Positions 55,886 through 63,111 of a stretch of 64,000 nucleotides of DNA are shown piece after piece. Under the pieces are notes generated by a model, which ran no database searches, was not told where the DNA came from, and saw nothing but the letters and a program-made list of their open reading frames with translations. The translations under genes and the position numbers were made by a program. The number at the start of each line of letters is the position of its first letter. Position 1 is the first letter of the stretch. The stretch comes from Candidatus Polarisedimenticolaceae bacterium (GTDB lineage: Bacteria > Acidobacteriota > Polarisedimenticolia > Polarisedimenticolales > DASRJG01). The stretch covers positions 186,001-250,000 of the forward strand of contig DASUCV010000002.1 in the NCBI GenBank assembly GCA_036275915.1, written 5' to 3'.

Positions 55886-55895
55886 ATGTTAACCT
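55886..55895. promoter_or_regulatory. Shared bidirectional -10 of tag and the lasso-peptide cluster
   Basis: ATGTTAACCT, containing the palindrome GTTAAC. Plus strand: TG-T-TAACCT, ending six bases before GTG 55902. Minus strand: TAACAT (55886-55891), ending six bases before the tag ATG. Only 22 bases separate the start codons. Confidence 0.55.
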
Positions 55896-55901
55896 CGCGC
55901 C

Positions 55902-57026
55902 GTGGCGGCAGACGCGTTGACGCCCGCGCCGAGCGCGGCCCGTGCCCTGCTGGGCGCGCTGGCCGACGTGGCGGCGGGAGGTGCGTCCTCCGCTTCCGCA
56001 CCACCGGGCATCGCCGCTTGGCTGGCCGCGCACGACCTGGCCGCGCTCGGGCGCGCCGCCTTCGGCCCGGGCGATCCGGTGCTGGCCTCGGCCCTCGCGG
56101 CGGAGGCGCTCGGCGCCGCGGCGTCGAACGCGGTTCACCTCGCGACCGCACGGACGATCGAGGGGCAATTCGAGGCGGATGGGATCGGCATGGTCCTGCT
56201 CAAGGGCGCGGCGATCGCGCCGTCGGCGTACGCGGACGCGTCCTTGCGTCCGATGACGGACGTCGACGTGTGGGTGCGCGACGACGAGATGTCCCGGGCC
56301 GTTTCCGCGCTCGGCACGCTGGGGTTCCGGCAGGTCGCCGGGCTCGAGAGCCGCCCGCCGGCGCTCCAGCGGCGATCCGGAGGCGAGCTGGTCTTCCGGG
56401 CCGAGCGCGGTCCCGGTCTCGTCGAGCTGCACTTCTCCCCGTTCCCCGGCTGGTGGATCGCACGCACCGCATCGCCCGATCTCGAGGGGCTCTGGTCTCG
56501 CAGCGTTCCCGTCGGTGCCGGGCGCCATGCGCGGCGTCTCGCCGCGGACGACGCCTGCCTGCAGACCGCCTTTCACGTCGTCGTCAATCAGTTCGGCCAG
56601 GCGCCGCTGCGCGGTCTCATGGATCTCGCCGTCCTCGCGCGCGCGTTCTCGATCGACTGGAGCGCGGTCGTGGCGCGCGCGCGCGCCTATCGCCTCACGC
56701 ACGCGACCTGGATTGCGCTCGACATCGCCGAGCGCCTGATCGGCGTTCCCGGCGCGGCCGCCGCGATCGCGGCGCTCCGGCCGCCGCGGCCGCGGCGGAT
56801 CGCCCTTCGTGCTTTCGCGACGCCTCGATCGGTGCTCGCACGCCGCGATCTCACGCGGGCCTCTCGCCGGCATCCCTTCATGCTCGTGCTCGTCGAACGC
56901 CGCCGCGACGCCGCGCGCCTCGTCGGGCGGACGGTCTGGCCGGAATCGTGGTGGATCGAGGCTCGGCACGGGCATGCCTCACGCCGTCTCCGGCACCTGG
57001 GCGGCCTCCTCCGTGGCGAGGTCTGA
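55902..57026 (+). CDS. Nucleotidyltransferase-family protein of the lasso-peptide cluster
   Basis: 374 residues of the NTP_transf_5 type: 'GIGMVLLKGAAIAPSAYADASLRPMTDVDVWVRDDEM' carries the catalytic DxD (DVDVW), with downstream 'LVELHFSPFPGW' and a helical C-terminal half. Such proteins often sit in lasso-peptide clusters with an HPr-kinase-like enzyme and may modify the peptide or a phosphate on it; the role is unproven. GTG 55902 follows TAACCT by six bases. First gene of the cluster; five bases separate it from the PqqD-like gene. Confidence 0.8.
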   Translation: MAADALTPAPSAARALLGALADVAAGGASSASAPPGIAAWLAAHDLAALGRAAFGPGDPVLASALAAEALGAAASNAVHLATARTIEGQFEADGIGMVLLKGAAIAPSAYADASLRPMTDVDVWVRDDEMSRAVSALGTLGFRQVAGLESRPPALQRRSGGELVFRAERGPGLVELHFSPFPGWWIARTASPDLEGLWSRSVPVGAGRHARRLAADDACLQTAFHVVVNQFGQAPLRGLMDLAVLARAFSIDWSAVVARARAYRLTHATWIALDIAERLIGVPGAAAAIAALRPPRPRRIALRAFATPRSVLARRDLTRASRRHPFMLVLVERRRDAARLVGRTVWPESWWIEARHGHASRRLRHLGGLLRGEV

Positions 57027-57030
57027 CCGC

Positions 57031-57315
57031 GTGGAGAACATTCTCGGGATGCGGGCGGTCGCCGCCGAGCGCGTCCTCGTCAAGGAGGTCGGCGATGAAG
57101 CGGTCCTCCTCGACCTCGACACGGAAACCTACTTCGGCCTCAACGCCGCGGGCGCGCGGATCTTCACCGCCGTCACGGCGGCGCGGACGATCGGCGACGC
57201 CCTGGCCGGACTCGCCGGCGCATTCGATGCGGATCCGGCCGTCGTGCGCGACGATGCGATCGATCTCGTCCGCGCGCTCGCCCTGCGTAAGCTCCTCCGT
57301 CTCGTCGATGCGTAG
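57031..57315 (+). CDS. Lasso-peptide RiPP recognition element (B1, PqqD-like)
   Basis: 94 residues with the PqqD fold: 'VLVKEVGDEAVLLDLDTETYFGLNAAGARIFTAV' is the hallmark string. It binds the precursor leader and delivers it to the B2 protease and cyclase. GTG 57031 gives the better ribosome-binding spacing (GAGG, nine bases); ATG 57049 is an alternative. Its stop overlaps the B2 start by eight bases, so the two halves of the leader peptidase are translationally coupled. Confidence 0.9.
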   Translation: MENILGMRAVAAERVLVKEVGDEAVLLDLDTETYFGLNAAGARIFTAVTAARTIGDALAGLAGAFDADPAVVRDDAIDLVRALALRKLLRLVDA

Positions 57316-57736
57316 CCTGCGCACGCTCGCGGCCGCGCTCCTCTTGACGCCGCTCGTCGCCGGCGCGCTGCGCGCCTTCGGGTTCCGTCGCACGCAGGAG
57401 TGGATGGCGCGCCGGCCTTCGACGCCGCCTCCCGGCCCCGGCGGGGAGACCGCCGCGGCGCGCGCACGCGAGGTCGCGCGAGCCGCCGGGCTCGCCGGCG
57501 CCCACGGACCGGTGCCTGCGAGCTGCCTGCGGCGCGCGCTCACCGCGTGGTGGCTCCTCCGCCGTGAAGGGATCCCGGTCACGATCCGCATCGGTGTCCG
57601 CCGCGAAGAAAGCGCCCTCGCGGCGCACGCCTGGATCGAGCACGACGGCGTCCCCATCGGCGACCTGCCGTCGGTCGTCGCGGGTTACGCTCCGTTCGAC
57701 GCCGACTTCGCCCGGGTGCCGGACACACGTCCTTGA
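57308..57736 (+). CDS. Lasso-peptide leader protease (B2, transglutaminase-like)
   Basis: 142 residues. The Cys-His-Asp catalytic set of B2 proteins is visible: Cys in 'PASCLRRALTAWWLLRREGIPV', His in 'LAAHAWIEHDGVPIGDLP', Asp in the same segment. It cuts the leader after Thr-Thr in the precursor. An N-terminal hydrophobic stretch ('LRTLAAALLLTPLVAGAL') may be membrane-associated. ATG 57308 overlaps the PqqD-like stop; its own stop TGA overlaps the cyclase TTG start. Confidence 0.9.
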   Translation: MRSLRTLAAALLLTPLVAGALRAFGFRRTQEWMARRPSTPPPGPGGETAAARAREVARAAGLAGAHGPVPASCLRRALTAWWLLRREGIPVTIRIGVRREESALAAHAWIEHDGVPIGDLPSVVAGYAPFDADFARVPDTRP

Positions 57737-59379
57737 CGATCGCGGAGAGGGCGTACGCGCGATGGGGCGAGGAGTGCGTCGAGCATCTCGACGGCGACTT
57801 CGCCGTCGTGGTGTCGGAACCGCACCGAGGCCGCACGTTCGCCGCGCGCGATCCGTTCGGGAGCAAGCCGCTCTTCTACCGCGTCTCCGCCGGCGGGATC
57901 GCGGTCGCCTCCTCCCCCGAAGCGGTCGCCGCGCAGGACGGCCTTCCGCTGACCGTCTCCGAACGGCGCATCGCCGACGTGCTGGTCGGCGCGCTCGAAT
58001 GCGGCGACACGACGAGCACGCTCTTCACCGACGTCCTCCGGCTGCCCCCGGGGCATTCCCTCGTCTTCGAGCGCGGCCGGCTCGGCGTCCGGCGCTGGTG
58101 GTCGGCCGATGCGATCGGTCCGGGAGCGGCCCGGAGCGACGCGGAGCACGAGGAGGAGTTCCGGGCGCTCTTCCGCGACGCGGTGCGCCGGCGCCTGAAC
58201 GGGAAGGCGGCGGTCCTGCTGTCGGGCGGGCTCGACTCCTCGGCGATCGCCGGTCTCGCGCGCCGGCCCGGCGAGATCGTGACGACCTTCTCGGCGACGT
58301 CGGATGCTCCCGGCTGCGAGGAGACGGGCGCGATCCGCACGATGCTCTCGCTTCCCGGACTCGACGGCACCTGCGTGACGCTGCGGGAGGTCGCCAAGCC
58401 AAAGGACGTGCTGCGTCGCCTTCTCTTCGATCCCCAAGATCCGTTCGACGCGACGATGGTGATCCCGGCGCTCCTCTACGACGAGGCGCGCCGTCGCGGG
58501 CTCGACGCGGTCCTGGACGGCGTCGACGGCGACGCGGTCGCGTCGATCGAGCCCTACATCGTCACGAACCTGCTCGCGCAGCGTTCGTATGCCGCCGCCT
58601 GGCGCGAGGCGCGCGGACTCGGGAGGTTCTACGGTGGCGGCACCCTGCGCATCGCCGCGGAGGCCGCGGTACGCGTGTGGGCACCTTCCGGCCTTTGGAG
58701 ATGGCGACGGCCGCTCCGCATCGCGAACGCCCTGGAGGGGTCGCTCCTCTCGGACGACCTGGCGCGCGCCGCGGAAGTCGGCCCGCGCCTCGAGCATCTG
58801 TGGGCGATCCGGTCCCGTGGAGGCCACGACCCGAGACGCCGCCATGCGATCGAGGTCGGCCACCCTCAGATCCCGGCGGCGCTCGAGCGTTATCACCGCG
58901 TCGCCGCATCGGCCGGGATCGAAGCGCGGCATCCGTTCCTCGACCGGCGCCTCGTGGAATGGAGCCTCTCCATTCCCTGGGACCTGAAGCTCCGCGACGG
59001 ATGGTCGAAATGGATCGTGCGCCGGGCTCTTCGCGACGTCGTGCCCGACGCGATCCGGTGGCGCCGTGGCCGGTTCGTGCGATTGGGGCCGCAATACCTG
59101 AGCGCCGCCGTCGCAGTGTTCCGCCCGGAGCTCGACGCCGAGGTCGCCTCGGGGCTCTCCGACCTCGCTCCCTACGTCGACCGCAAGCGTCTCGCCGAGG
59201 CGGCGGTGCGGTTCCGTGCGGGCGACGCCGAGGCCGGTGAGAGGATCTGGCAGGCGGTCGCTCTGAACTCCTGGCTGCGCAAAGCTCGCGCAAGAAGGTA
59301 TGATCCGCCCGAGCGCGCGAACGGCCCGGCCGCTGATCACGCCTTCTCCACGTCCGGAGAGGCGGTCATTCCTCATTAA
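57733..59379 (+). CDS. Lasso-peptide macrolactam synthetase (asparagine-synthetase-like)
   Basis: 548 residues. The ATP-pyrophosphatase domain has 'AVLLSGGLDSSAIAGLA' (PP-loop) and 'EARHPFLDRRLVEWSLSIPW'. It adenylates the ring Glu and closes the Gly1-Glu8 amide. The glutaminase-like N-terminal domain is cut: the protein starts at 'ERAYARWGEECVEHLDGDFAVVV', without the first roughly 70-100 residues and catalytic Cys of asparagine synthetases. The frame has no start codon farther upstream; TTG 57733 overlaps the B2 stop. Loss of glutaminase is compatible with lasso cyclases, which do not need ammonia. Confidence 0.9.
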   Translation: MTIAERAYARWGEECVEHLDGDFAVVVSEPHRGRTFAARDPFGSKPLFYRVSAGGIAVASSPEAVAAQDGLPLTVSERRIADVLVGALECGDTTSTLFTDVLRLPPGHSLVFERGRLGVRRWWSADAIGPGAARSDAEHEEEFRALFRDAVRRRLNGKAAVLLSGGLDSSAIAGLARRPGEIVTTFSATSDAPGCEETGAIRTMLSLPGLDGTCVTLREVAKPKDVLRRLLFDPQDPFDATMVIPALLYDEARRRGLDAVLDGVDGDAVASIEPYIVTNLLAQRSYAAAWREARGLGRFYGGGTLRIAAEAAVRVWAPSGLWRWRRPLRIANALEGSLLSDDLARAAEVGPRLEHLWAIRSRGGHDPRRRHAIEVGHPQIPAALERYHRVAASAGIEARHPFLDRRLVEWSLSIPWDLKLRDGWSKWIVRRALRDVVPDAIRWRRGRFVRLGPQYLSAAVAVFRPELDAEVASGLSDLAPYVDRKRLAEAAVRFRAGDAEAGERIWQAVALNSWLRKARARRYDPPERANGPAADHAFSTSGEAVIPH

Positions 59380-59391
59380 GGGGTGGACACG

Positions 59392-59526
59392 ATGAGCCAG
59401 GAACCGTCCGCGAAGAAGCCTTACCAGGCGCCGCGACTTACCGAGTACGGCAAGCTCGCCGACCTCACGACCGGCGGGACCGGGAAAGCCAACGAGGGAT
59501 CGAGCGGCCAGCGTCCCCGCCCCTGA
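59392..59526 (+). CDS. Lasso-peptide precursor (44 residues)
   Basis: Leader of 27 residues then a 17-residue core. Relative to the cut, the leader has Tyr-17, Pro-14, Leu-12, Gly-8 and Thr-2 ('YQAPRLTEYGKLADLTT'), the exact lasso recognition pattern. The core is GGTGKANEGSSGQRPRP: Gly1 and Glu8 give an eight-residue macrolactam and the tail GSSGQRPRP would thread through it; Arg or Gln are candidate plugs. AAGGGG lies about nine bases before ATG 59392, and the cyclase stops 12 bases upstream. Too short for most gene finders. Confidence 0.92.
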   Translation: MSQEPSAKKPYQAPRLTEYGKLADLTTGGTGKANEGSSGQRPRP

Positions 59527-59530
59527 CCCG

Positions 59531-60442
59531 ATGAGCTATCGCTTCGGGGATCTCATCCTCGCGAGCGAGTTCCCCTGCACGCAGCTTCCGGCAGTGGACG
59601 CCGCGCCAGACTGCACCTTCGTGCTCCGTAGGGGACGGGCATGGAGGCCGCATTGGGAGCAGGCGTGGCCCGCCGTGGGGGGCGAGGTCGCGCTCGTCGG
59701 TGCCCGCGAGGGCGATGCCTATCGGCTCGGTGTCCCCGGCGTGGCCGTCTTCTCGATCGATGCGACCGCGACGCGGATCGCAGGCGCGGCGGAGGGAGAT
59801 GCGTCCGCCGAGACGATCGAGCACCTGCTCGTCGATCAGGTGCTGCCGCGCCTCCTCGCGCATCGAGGGCGCCTCGTCCTCCACGCGGGGGGCGTGCTCA
59901 CTCCGTTCGGTGCGGTCGCCTTCATCGGCGAATCGGGAATGGGGAAGTCGACACTTTGCTCGGCGCTCGCCCGCGCCGGCCATCGTGTCCTCGGCGACGA
60001 TGGTCTCGTCGTGCGGCCGCGGCCTGACGGAGCGCCCGACGTCCTGGCGACCTATCCGGGTCTCCGCCTCCTCCCGGAATCGCTCCATGAGCTCCACGGC
60101 GCCGATGTCCCGACGACACCCGTGGCGTCGGGCCGGCCGAAGCGCCGCGTTGCGATCGGGGGCGGTGCGGGTCCTGCGCCGCTTCGCGCGATCTACGCGC
60201 TCGCCGAGTCGCGCGACGTCCAGATCCACCACGTGCGCGGGGTGGACGCGATCATGACCCTCGTCACGTCGTCGTTCCATCTCCACTGGAACGATCCGGT
60301 GCGCTCGCGCGACCATTTCGAGCGCGTGGCGGCGACCGTGCACGAGGTGCCCGTGAGACGCCTCGGCTACCCGCGCGATTTCGCGGCGCTGCCCCGCGTC
60401 GTCTCCGCCGTCATCGAGGACCTGGCCGCCGCGGCGGCGTAA
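59531..60442 (+). CDS. HPr-kinase-like lasso-peptide kinase
   Basis: 303 residues related to HprK/PadeK-type kinases: Walker A 'FIGESGMGKSTLCSALARAG', then 'VLGDDGLVVRP'. Such kinases in lasso clusters phosphorylate the precursor, usually a C-terminal Ser. Here the core ends in Pro, so the target may be Ser10, Ser11 or Thr3, or something else. It begins four bases after the precursor stop; last gene of the cluster. Confidence 0.87.
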   Translation: MSYRFGDLILASEFPCTQLPAVDAAPDCTFVLRRGRAWRPHWEQAWPAVGGEVALVGAREGDAYRLGVPGVAVFSIDATATRIAGAAEGDASAETIEHLLVDQVLPRLLAHRGRLVLHAGGVLTPFGAVAFIGESGMGKSTLCSALARAGHRVLGDDGLVVRPRPDGAPDVLATYPGLRLLPESLHELHGADVPTTPVASGRPKRRVAIGGGAGPAPLRAIYALAESRDVQIHHVRGVDAIMTLVTSSFHLHWNDPVRSRDHFERVAATVHEVPVRRLGYPRDFAALPRVVSAVIEDLAAAAA

Positions 60443-60445
60443 GAT
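60440..60445 (+). promoter_or_regulatory. -10-like TAAGAT of the S1/P1-like gene
   Basis: Overlaps the kinase stop codon (TAA) and ends nine bases before GTG 60455, suggesting a separate, leaderless-type transcript for the downstream gene. Confidence 0.4.
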
Positions 60446-60454
60446 CCTCTTCTC

Positions 60455-61411
60455 GTGACAAGAACCGGGCTCATCGCGGCTGCCGTGGCCGTCGCTCTCG
60501 CGGCGCCGGCCCACGCGTGGGGCCCGCTCGGCCACCGCATCGTCGCCGAGTCGGCCGCGCTCCTCGTCCAGGACGATCTGCCGGAGACATGGGGCCCGCT
60601 CCTCGCGCGCCACCGGTTCGCTCTCGGCATCTACGCGTTCGTTCCCGACTCCCGCTTCCGCCACACCGACGGGCGCGGCGGCAAGCTCGAGGGGCCGACG
60701 CACTACGTCAACCTCGACGCGCCGCATTGCGCCCCGCGTGGTTCGGTGGACCGCCGCGTCGCGCAGTTCGCCGCCAGGGCCGGGGCCGATCTCCATCCGG
60801 TGACGAAGCCGGTCGGCGGGTACGTCGCCGGTGCTACGGCGGACGGTGATGTCCGCAGGATCTACCTCGGCCTGCTCGATCTCGGCCTCATGGCCCATTA
60901 CTCCGGCGATGCCTCGATGCCGTACCACGCCGCGGCCGACTCGAACGGCTTCGCCGCGGGCGAGGGTGGGATCCACTACTACTTCGAGAACGATTGCGTC
61001 GATGCCTTCGAGCCCGGCCTCGCGGAGGAAGTCCTCGCCGTCGCACGCGAGAAGCGCTCCGCCTGGACCGCGGCATGGTCGGCCGCCGGCACCACGCCCG
61101 AGGCGCTCGTCGGCGCCGTCTTGAAGGACAGCCTCGCCGCCGTCGCGAAGGTGTCGGAGATCGACAAGCGCGATGCGGTCATCACGCCGTCGCGGCCGGG
61201 CGGGAAAACTCCTGCCGTGCGCAAGCCGCCCGTCGAGGGGTGCCGTTCGCTGCGGCCGATCGTCGTCGAGCGGCTCGCCAAGGGCGCGGTGCTCACCGCG
61301 ATCATCTGGGAGAGCGTGCTGCCGCGCACCGGTGTCGACTTCAAGGGCGCGTCGTCGCTCCTCTTCTCCGACCTCGTCTCCGATCCCGCCTACGTTCCCC
61401 CGGACTACTGA
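60455..61411 (+). CDS. S1/P1-type zinc nuclease (phospholipase C fold)
   Basis: 318 residues: signal peptide ('AAAVAVALAAPAHA') cleaved before Trp, whose amino group is a zinc ligand in this family ('WGPLGHRIVAESAALLV'). Further ligands appear in 'THYVNLDAPH', 'LGLLDLGLMAHYSGDASMPYHAA' and 'GGIHYYFENDC'. Secreted single-strand nuclease or phosphoesterase. 'GDASMPYH' replaces the usual GDxHQPLH, so activity may differ. GTG 60455. Hairpin D starts one base after the stop. Confidence 0.85.
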   Translation: MTRTGLIAAAVAVALAAPAHAWGPLGHRIVAESAALLVQDDLPETWGPLLARHRFALGIYAFVPDSRFRHTDGRGGKLEGPTHYVNLDAPHCAPRGSVDRRVAQFAARAGADLHPVTKPVGGYVAGATADGDVRRIYLGLLDLGLMAHYSGDASMPYHAAADSNGFAAGEGGIHYYFENDCVDAFEPGLAEEVLAVAREKRSAWTAAWSAAGTTPEALVGAVLKDSLAAVAKVSEIDKRDAVITPSRPGGKTPAVRKPPVEGCRSLRPIVVERLAKGAVLTAIIWESVLPRTGVDFKGASSLLFSDLVSDPAYVPPDY

Positions 61412-61412
61412 C

Positions 61413-61467
61413 AGAGGGGACAGCTTCCGAAACTCACTTTGGGTGAGTTTCGGAAGCTGTCCCCTCT
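61413..61467. repeat. REP-like hairpin D, overlapping the end of a cytochrome gene
   Basis: 25-base perfect arms (61413-61437 and 61443-61467) with a 5-base loop; edges AGAGGGGACAG / CTGTCCCCTCT. It begins one base after the nuclease stop and contains the stop and last codons of the convergent cytochrome c gene. Confidence 0.9.
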
Positions 61468-62486
61468 TCTTTCATGTCGACGATCCAGCGGGAGAAGAGA
61501 TCGACCGCGTCGCGGTCGACGACGGCGGTGCCGAGCGGAGGCATCTGGCTCGACGGCCGCCGCGAGCTCATCCGGTAGATGACCGCGCTCAGGTCGGGCC
61601 GCCCGGGGGCGATGCGCCGCGTCAGCTCGCCGGCGTCGGGGACGATGAAGTCGCCGGGCACGCCCATGGTCGTCGCCAGCGCGCGTGACCCGGCGCTCTC
61701 GTGGGCCAGCACCATGCCGAGTCCGGCGAGAGGCCCGCGGCCGTTGTGACAGTGCCCGCAGTTCGCCGACAGATAGCCGAGCGCCGCGCGCTCGACGGGG
61801 CTCGACGCCTTGATCGCCGGCGGATCGTCGACCCAATCGCCGCGCCGCGGAGAGACCAGCTCGAACGTATCGAGCGTCTTTAGCGTGACCATCCCCGGCT
61901 TGAGCGCCTGCGCGTGCGGCGCCAATGGGTCGCGATCGTCCGAGAGCTGGAGCATCGAGAAGCCGAGGATCGGCGACGCGCTCGAGCCGTGGCAGCTCAG
62001 GCAATCGGTGCGCGACGGGATCGAGTGACGGACACCGGGAGCGATCGCCGCGTGCTGCGGCAGCCCTTCGGCCGGCGCCAGGTAGGCCTCGGTCTGCTCG
62101 TCGTTCCACGCGTACGACGCGAAGATCCAATCGGTCTCGGTGACGCGCCAGATGAAGCGCGTTTCGACCTTGCGCCCTGCGAACGCGAACTCCTTCCAGA
62201 ACCTGGTGCCGACGGGAAAGCCCCATGCATCCGGGTCCGAGACGTCGATCGTGGTGCCGTCCGGAATCCGGATCCACCGCGCTTTCGCGGCACCGTCGGT
62301 CCACAGCGGGTACTGCGGCTCGTACGGGAGGTTCCAGACGTCGATCTTCCCGCTCGCGATGTCGAGGTAGAGCCCGGTCTCCGAGAGCCGCTCGGGGGCG
62401 CGGGGGACGCCCTCGGCCTCGGCACCTCTCGCCGCGGCGGCGAGGACCGCCGCCACGACGAGACACCGGACGACCCTGCGGCTCAT
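61434..62486 (-). CDS. Periplasmic dihaem cytochrome c-like protein
   Basis: 350 residues: signal peptide ('VVRCLVVAAVLAAAARGAEA'), a large N-terminal beta region ('ETGLYLDIASGKIDVWNLPYEPQYPLWTDGAAKARWI'), then two haem motifs, CLSCH (about 162) and CGHCH (about 246), and an 'QMPPLGTAVVDRDAVDLFSRWI' methionine-ligand end. This is an 'SO_0930-like' c-type cytochrome with an unknown partner. The last 11 or so residues ('GTASETHPK') are encoded by hairpin D, so the C-terminal tail is probably acquired from the repeat. Confidence 0.85.
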   Translation of the reverse strand: MSRRVVRCLVVAAVLAAAARGAEAEGVPRAPERLSETGLYLDIASGKIDVWNLPYEPQYPLWTDGAAKARWIRIPDGTTIDVSDPDAWGFPVGTRFWKEFAFAGRKVETRFIWRVTETDWIFASYAWNDEQTEAYLAPAEGLPQHAAIAPGVRHSIPSRTDCLSCHGSSASPILGFSMLQLSDDRDPLAPHAQALKPGMVTLKTLDTFELVSPRRGDWVDDPPAIKASSPVERAALGYLSANCGHCHNGRGPLAGLGMVLAHESAGSRALATTMGVPGDFIVPDAGELTRRIAPGRPDLSAVIYRMSSRRPSSQMPPLGTAVVDRDAVDLFSRWIVDMKEEGTASETHPK

Positions 62487-62499
62487 CGACGGCCTTCTC

Positions 62500-63048
62500 T
62501 CAGTGCGCCTGCGGCGGATCGACCGGTTGCGGGACCTTGTTCTTGACCGGTGGGATCGACTGCAGGTAGGCGAAGATCGCCTCGAGGTCGTCGTCGGTCG
62601 CCTTCCCGTACATCGGCCAGGGCATCGGCGGGAGAACCGGCCGCCCGATCCCCTGGTGGCGCCCGGTGCGCAGCGTGTCGAGGAACATCTTCTCGGTCCA
62701 CTTGCCGAGGCCGGTCTCGGGATCGGGGGTGAGGTTCGCGGTGAAGCTCGTGCCCCACGGGCCGGAGAACGCGGTGTTCGTCACCGCTCCCGCCCATCCC
62801 CACGGGCCCGCGGGGAGGGCCGGGGCCGGCGGCATCTCGAGCTCTTGGGGGTGGCCGCTGAGCATCCGGCTCATGTCGGGCTCGGGTCCGCTCCCGCCCA
62901 TCTTGAACGGCGTGTGGCAATCGTTGCAGACCATGATCCGGACGAGGTAGGCGCCGCGGGCGACGCGGTCGGCGGGGGCGCCCTCGGCCATCGCAGGGAT
63001 CGGCGCGATCGTGGCGGCGGCGAGAATCAACGCGGTCACTGATCTCAT
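62500..63048 (-). CDS. Monohaem cytochrome c
   Basis: 182 residues: signal peptide ('MRSVTALILAAATIAPIPAMA'), then 'RGAYLVRIMVCNDCHTPF' with one CxxCH, and distal 'PMPWPMYGKATDDDLEAIFAYLQSIPP' containing likely Met ligands. It resembles cytochrome subunits of periplasmic dehydrogenases (for example aldehyde or gluconate dehydrogenases). An AAGGAG ribosome binding site precedes ATG 63048. The dihaem gene follows after 13 bases; the two may form an electron chain. Confidence 0.9.
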   Translation of the reverse strand: MRSVTALILAAATIAPIPAMAEGAPADRVARGAYLVRIMVCNDCHTPFKMGGSGPEPDMSRMLSGHPQELEMPPAPALPAGPWGWAGAVTNTAFSGPWGTSFTANLTPDPETGLGKWTEKMFLDTLRTGRHQGIGRPVLPPMPWPMYGKATDDDLEAIFAYLQSIPPVKNKVPQPVDPPQAH

Positions 63049-63111
63049 CGGCTTCTCCTTTCGTTCGACAACGAAAGTACCCGCCGGAGGAGTTGCCGAT
63101 TGCTCAGTGAT

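Noticed and set aside
57129-57643. Minus-strand open frames across the lasso B1/B2 genes
   Set aside because: Low-complexity Arg/Ala-rich shadows of compact, motif-bearing genes.
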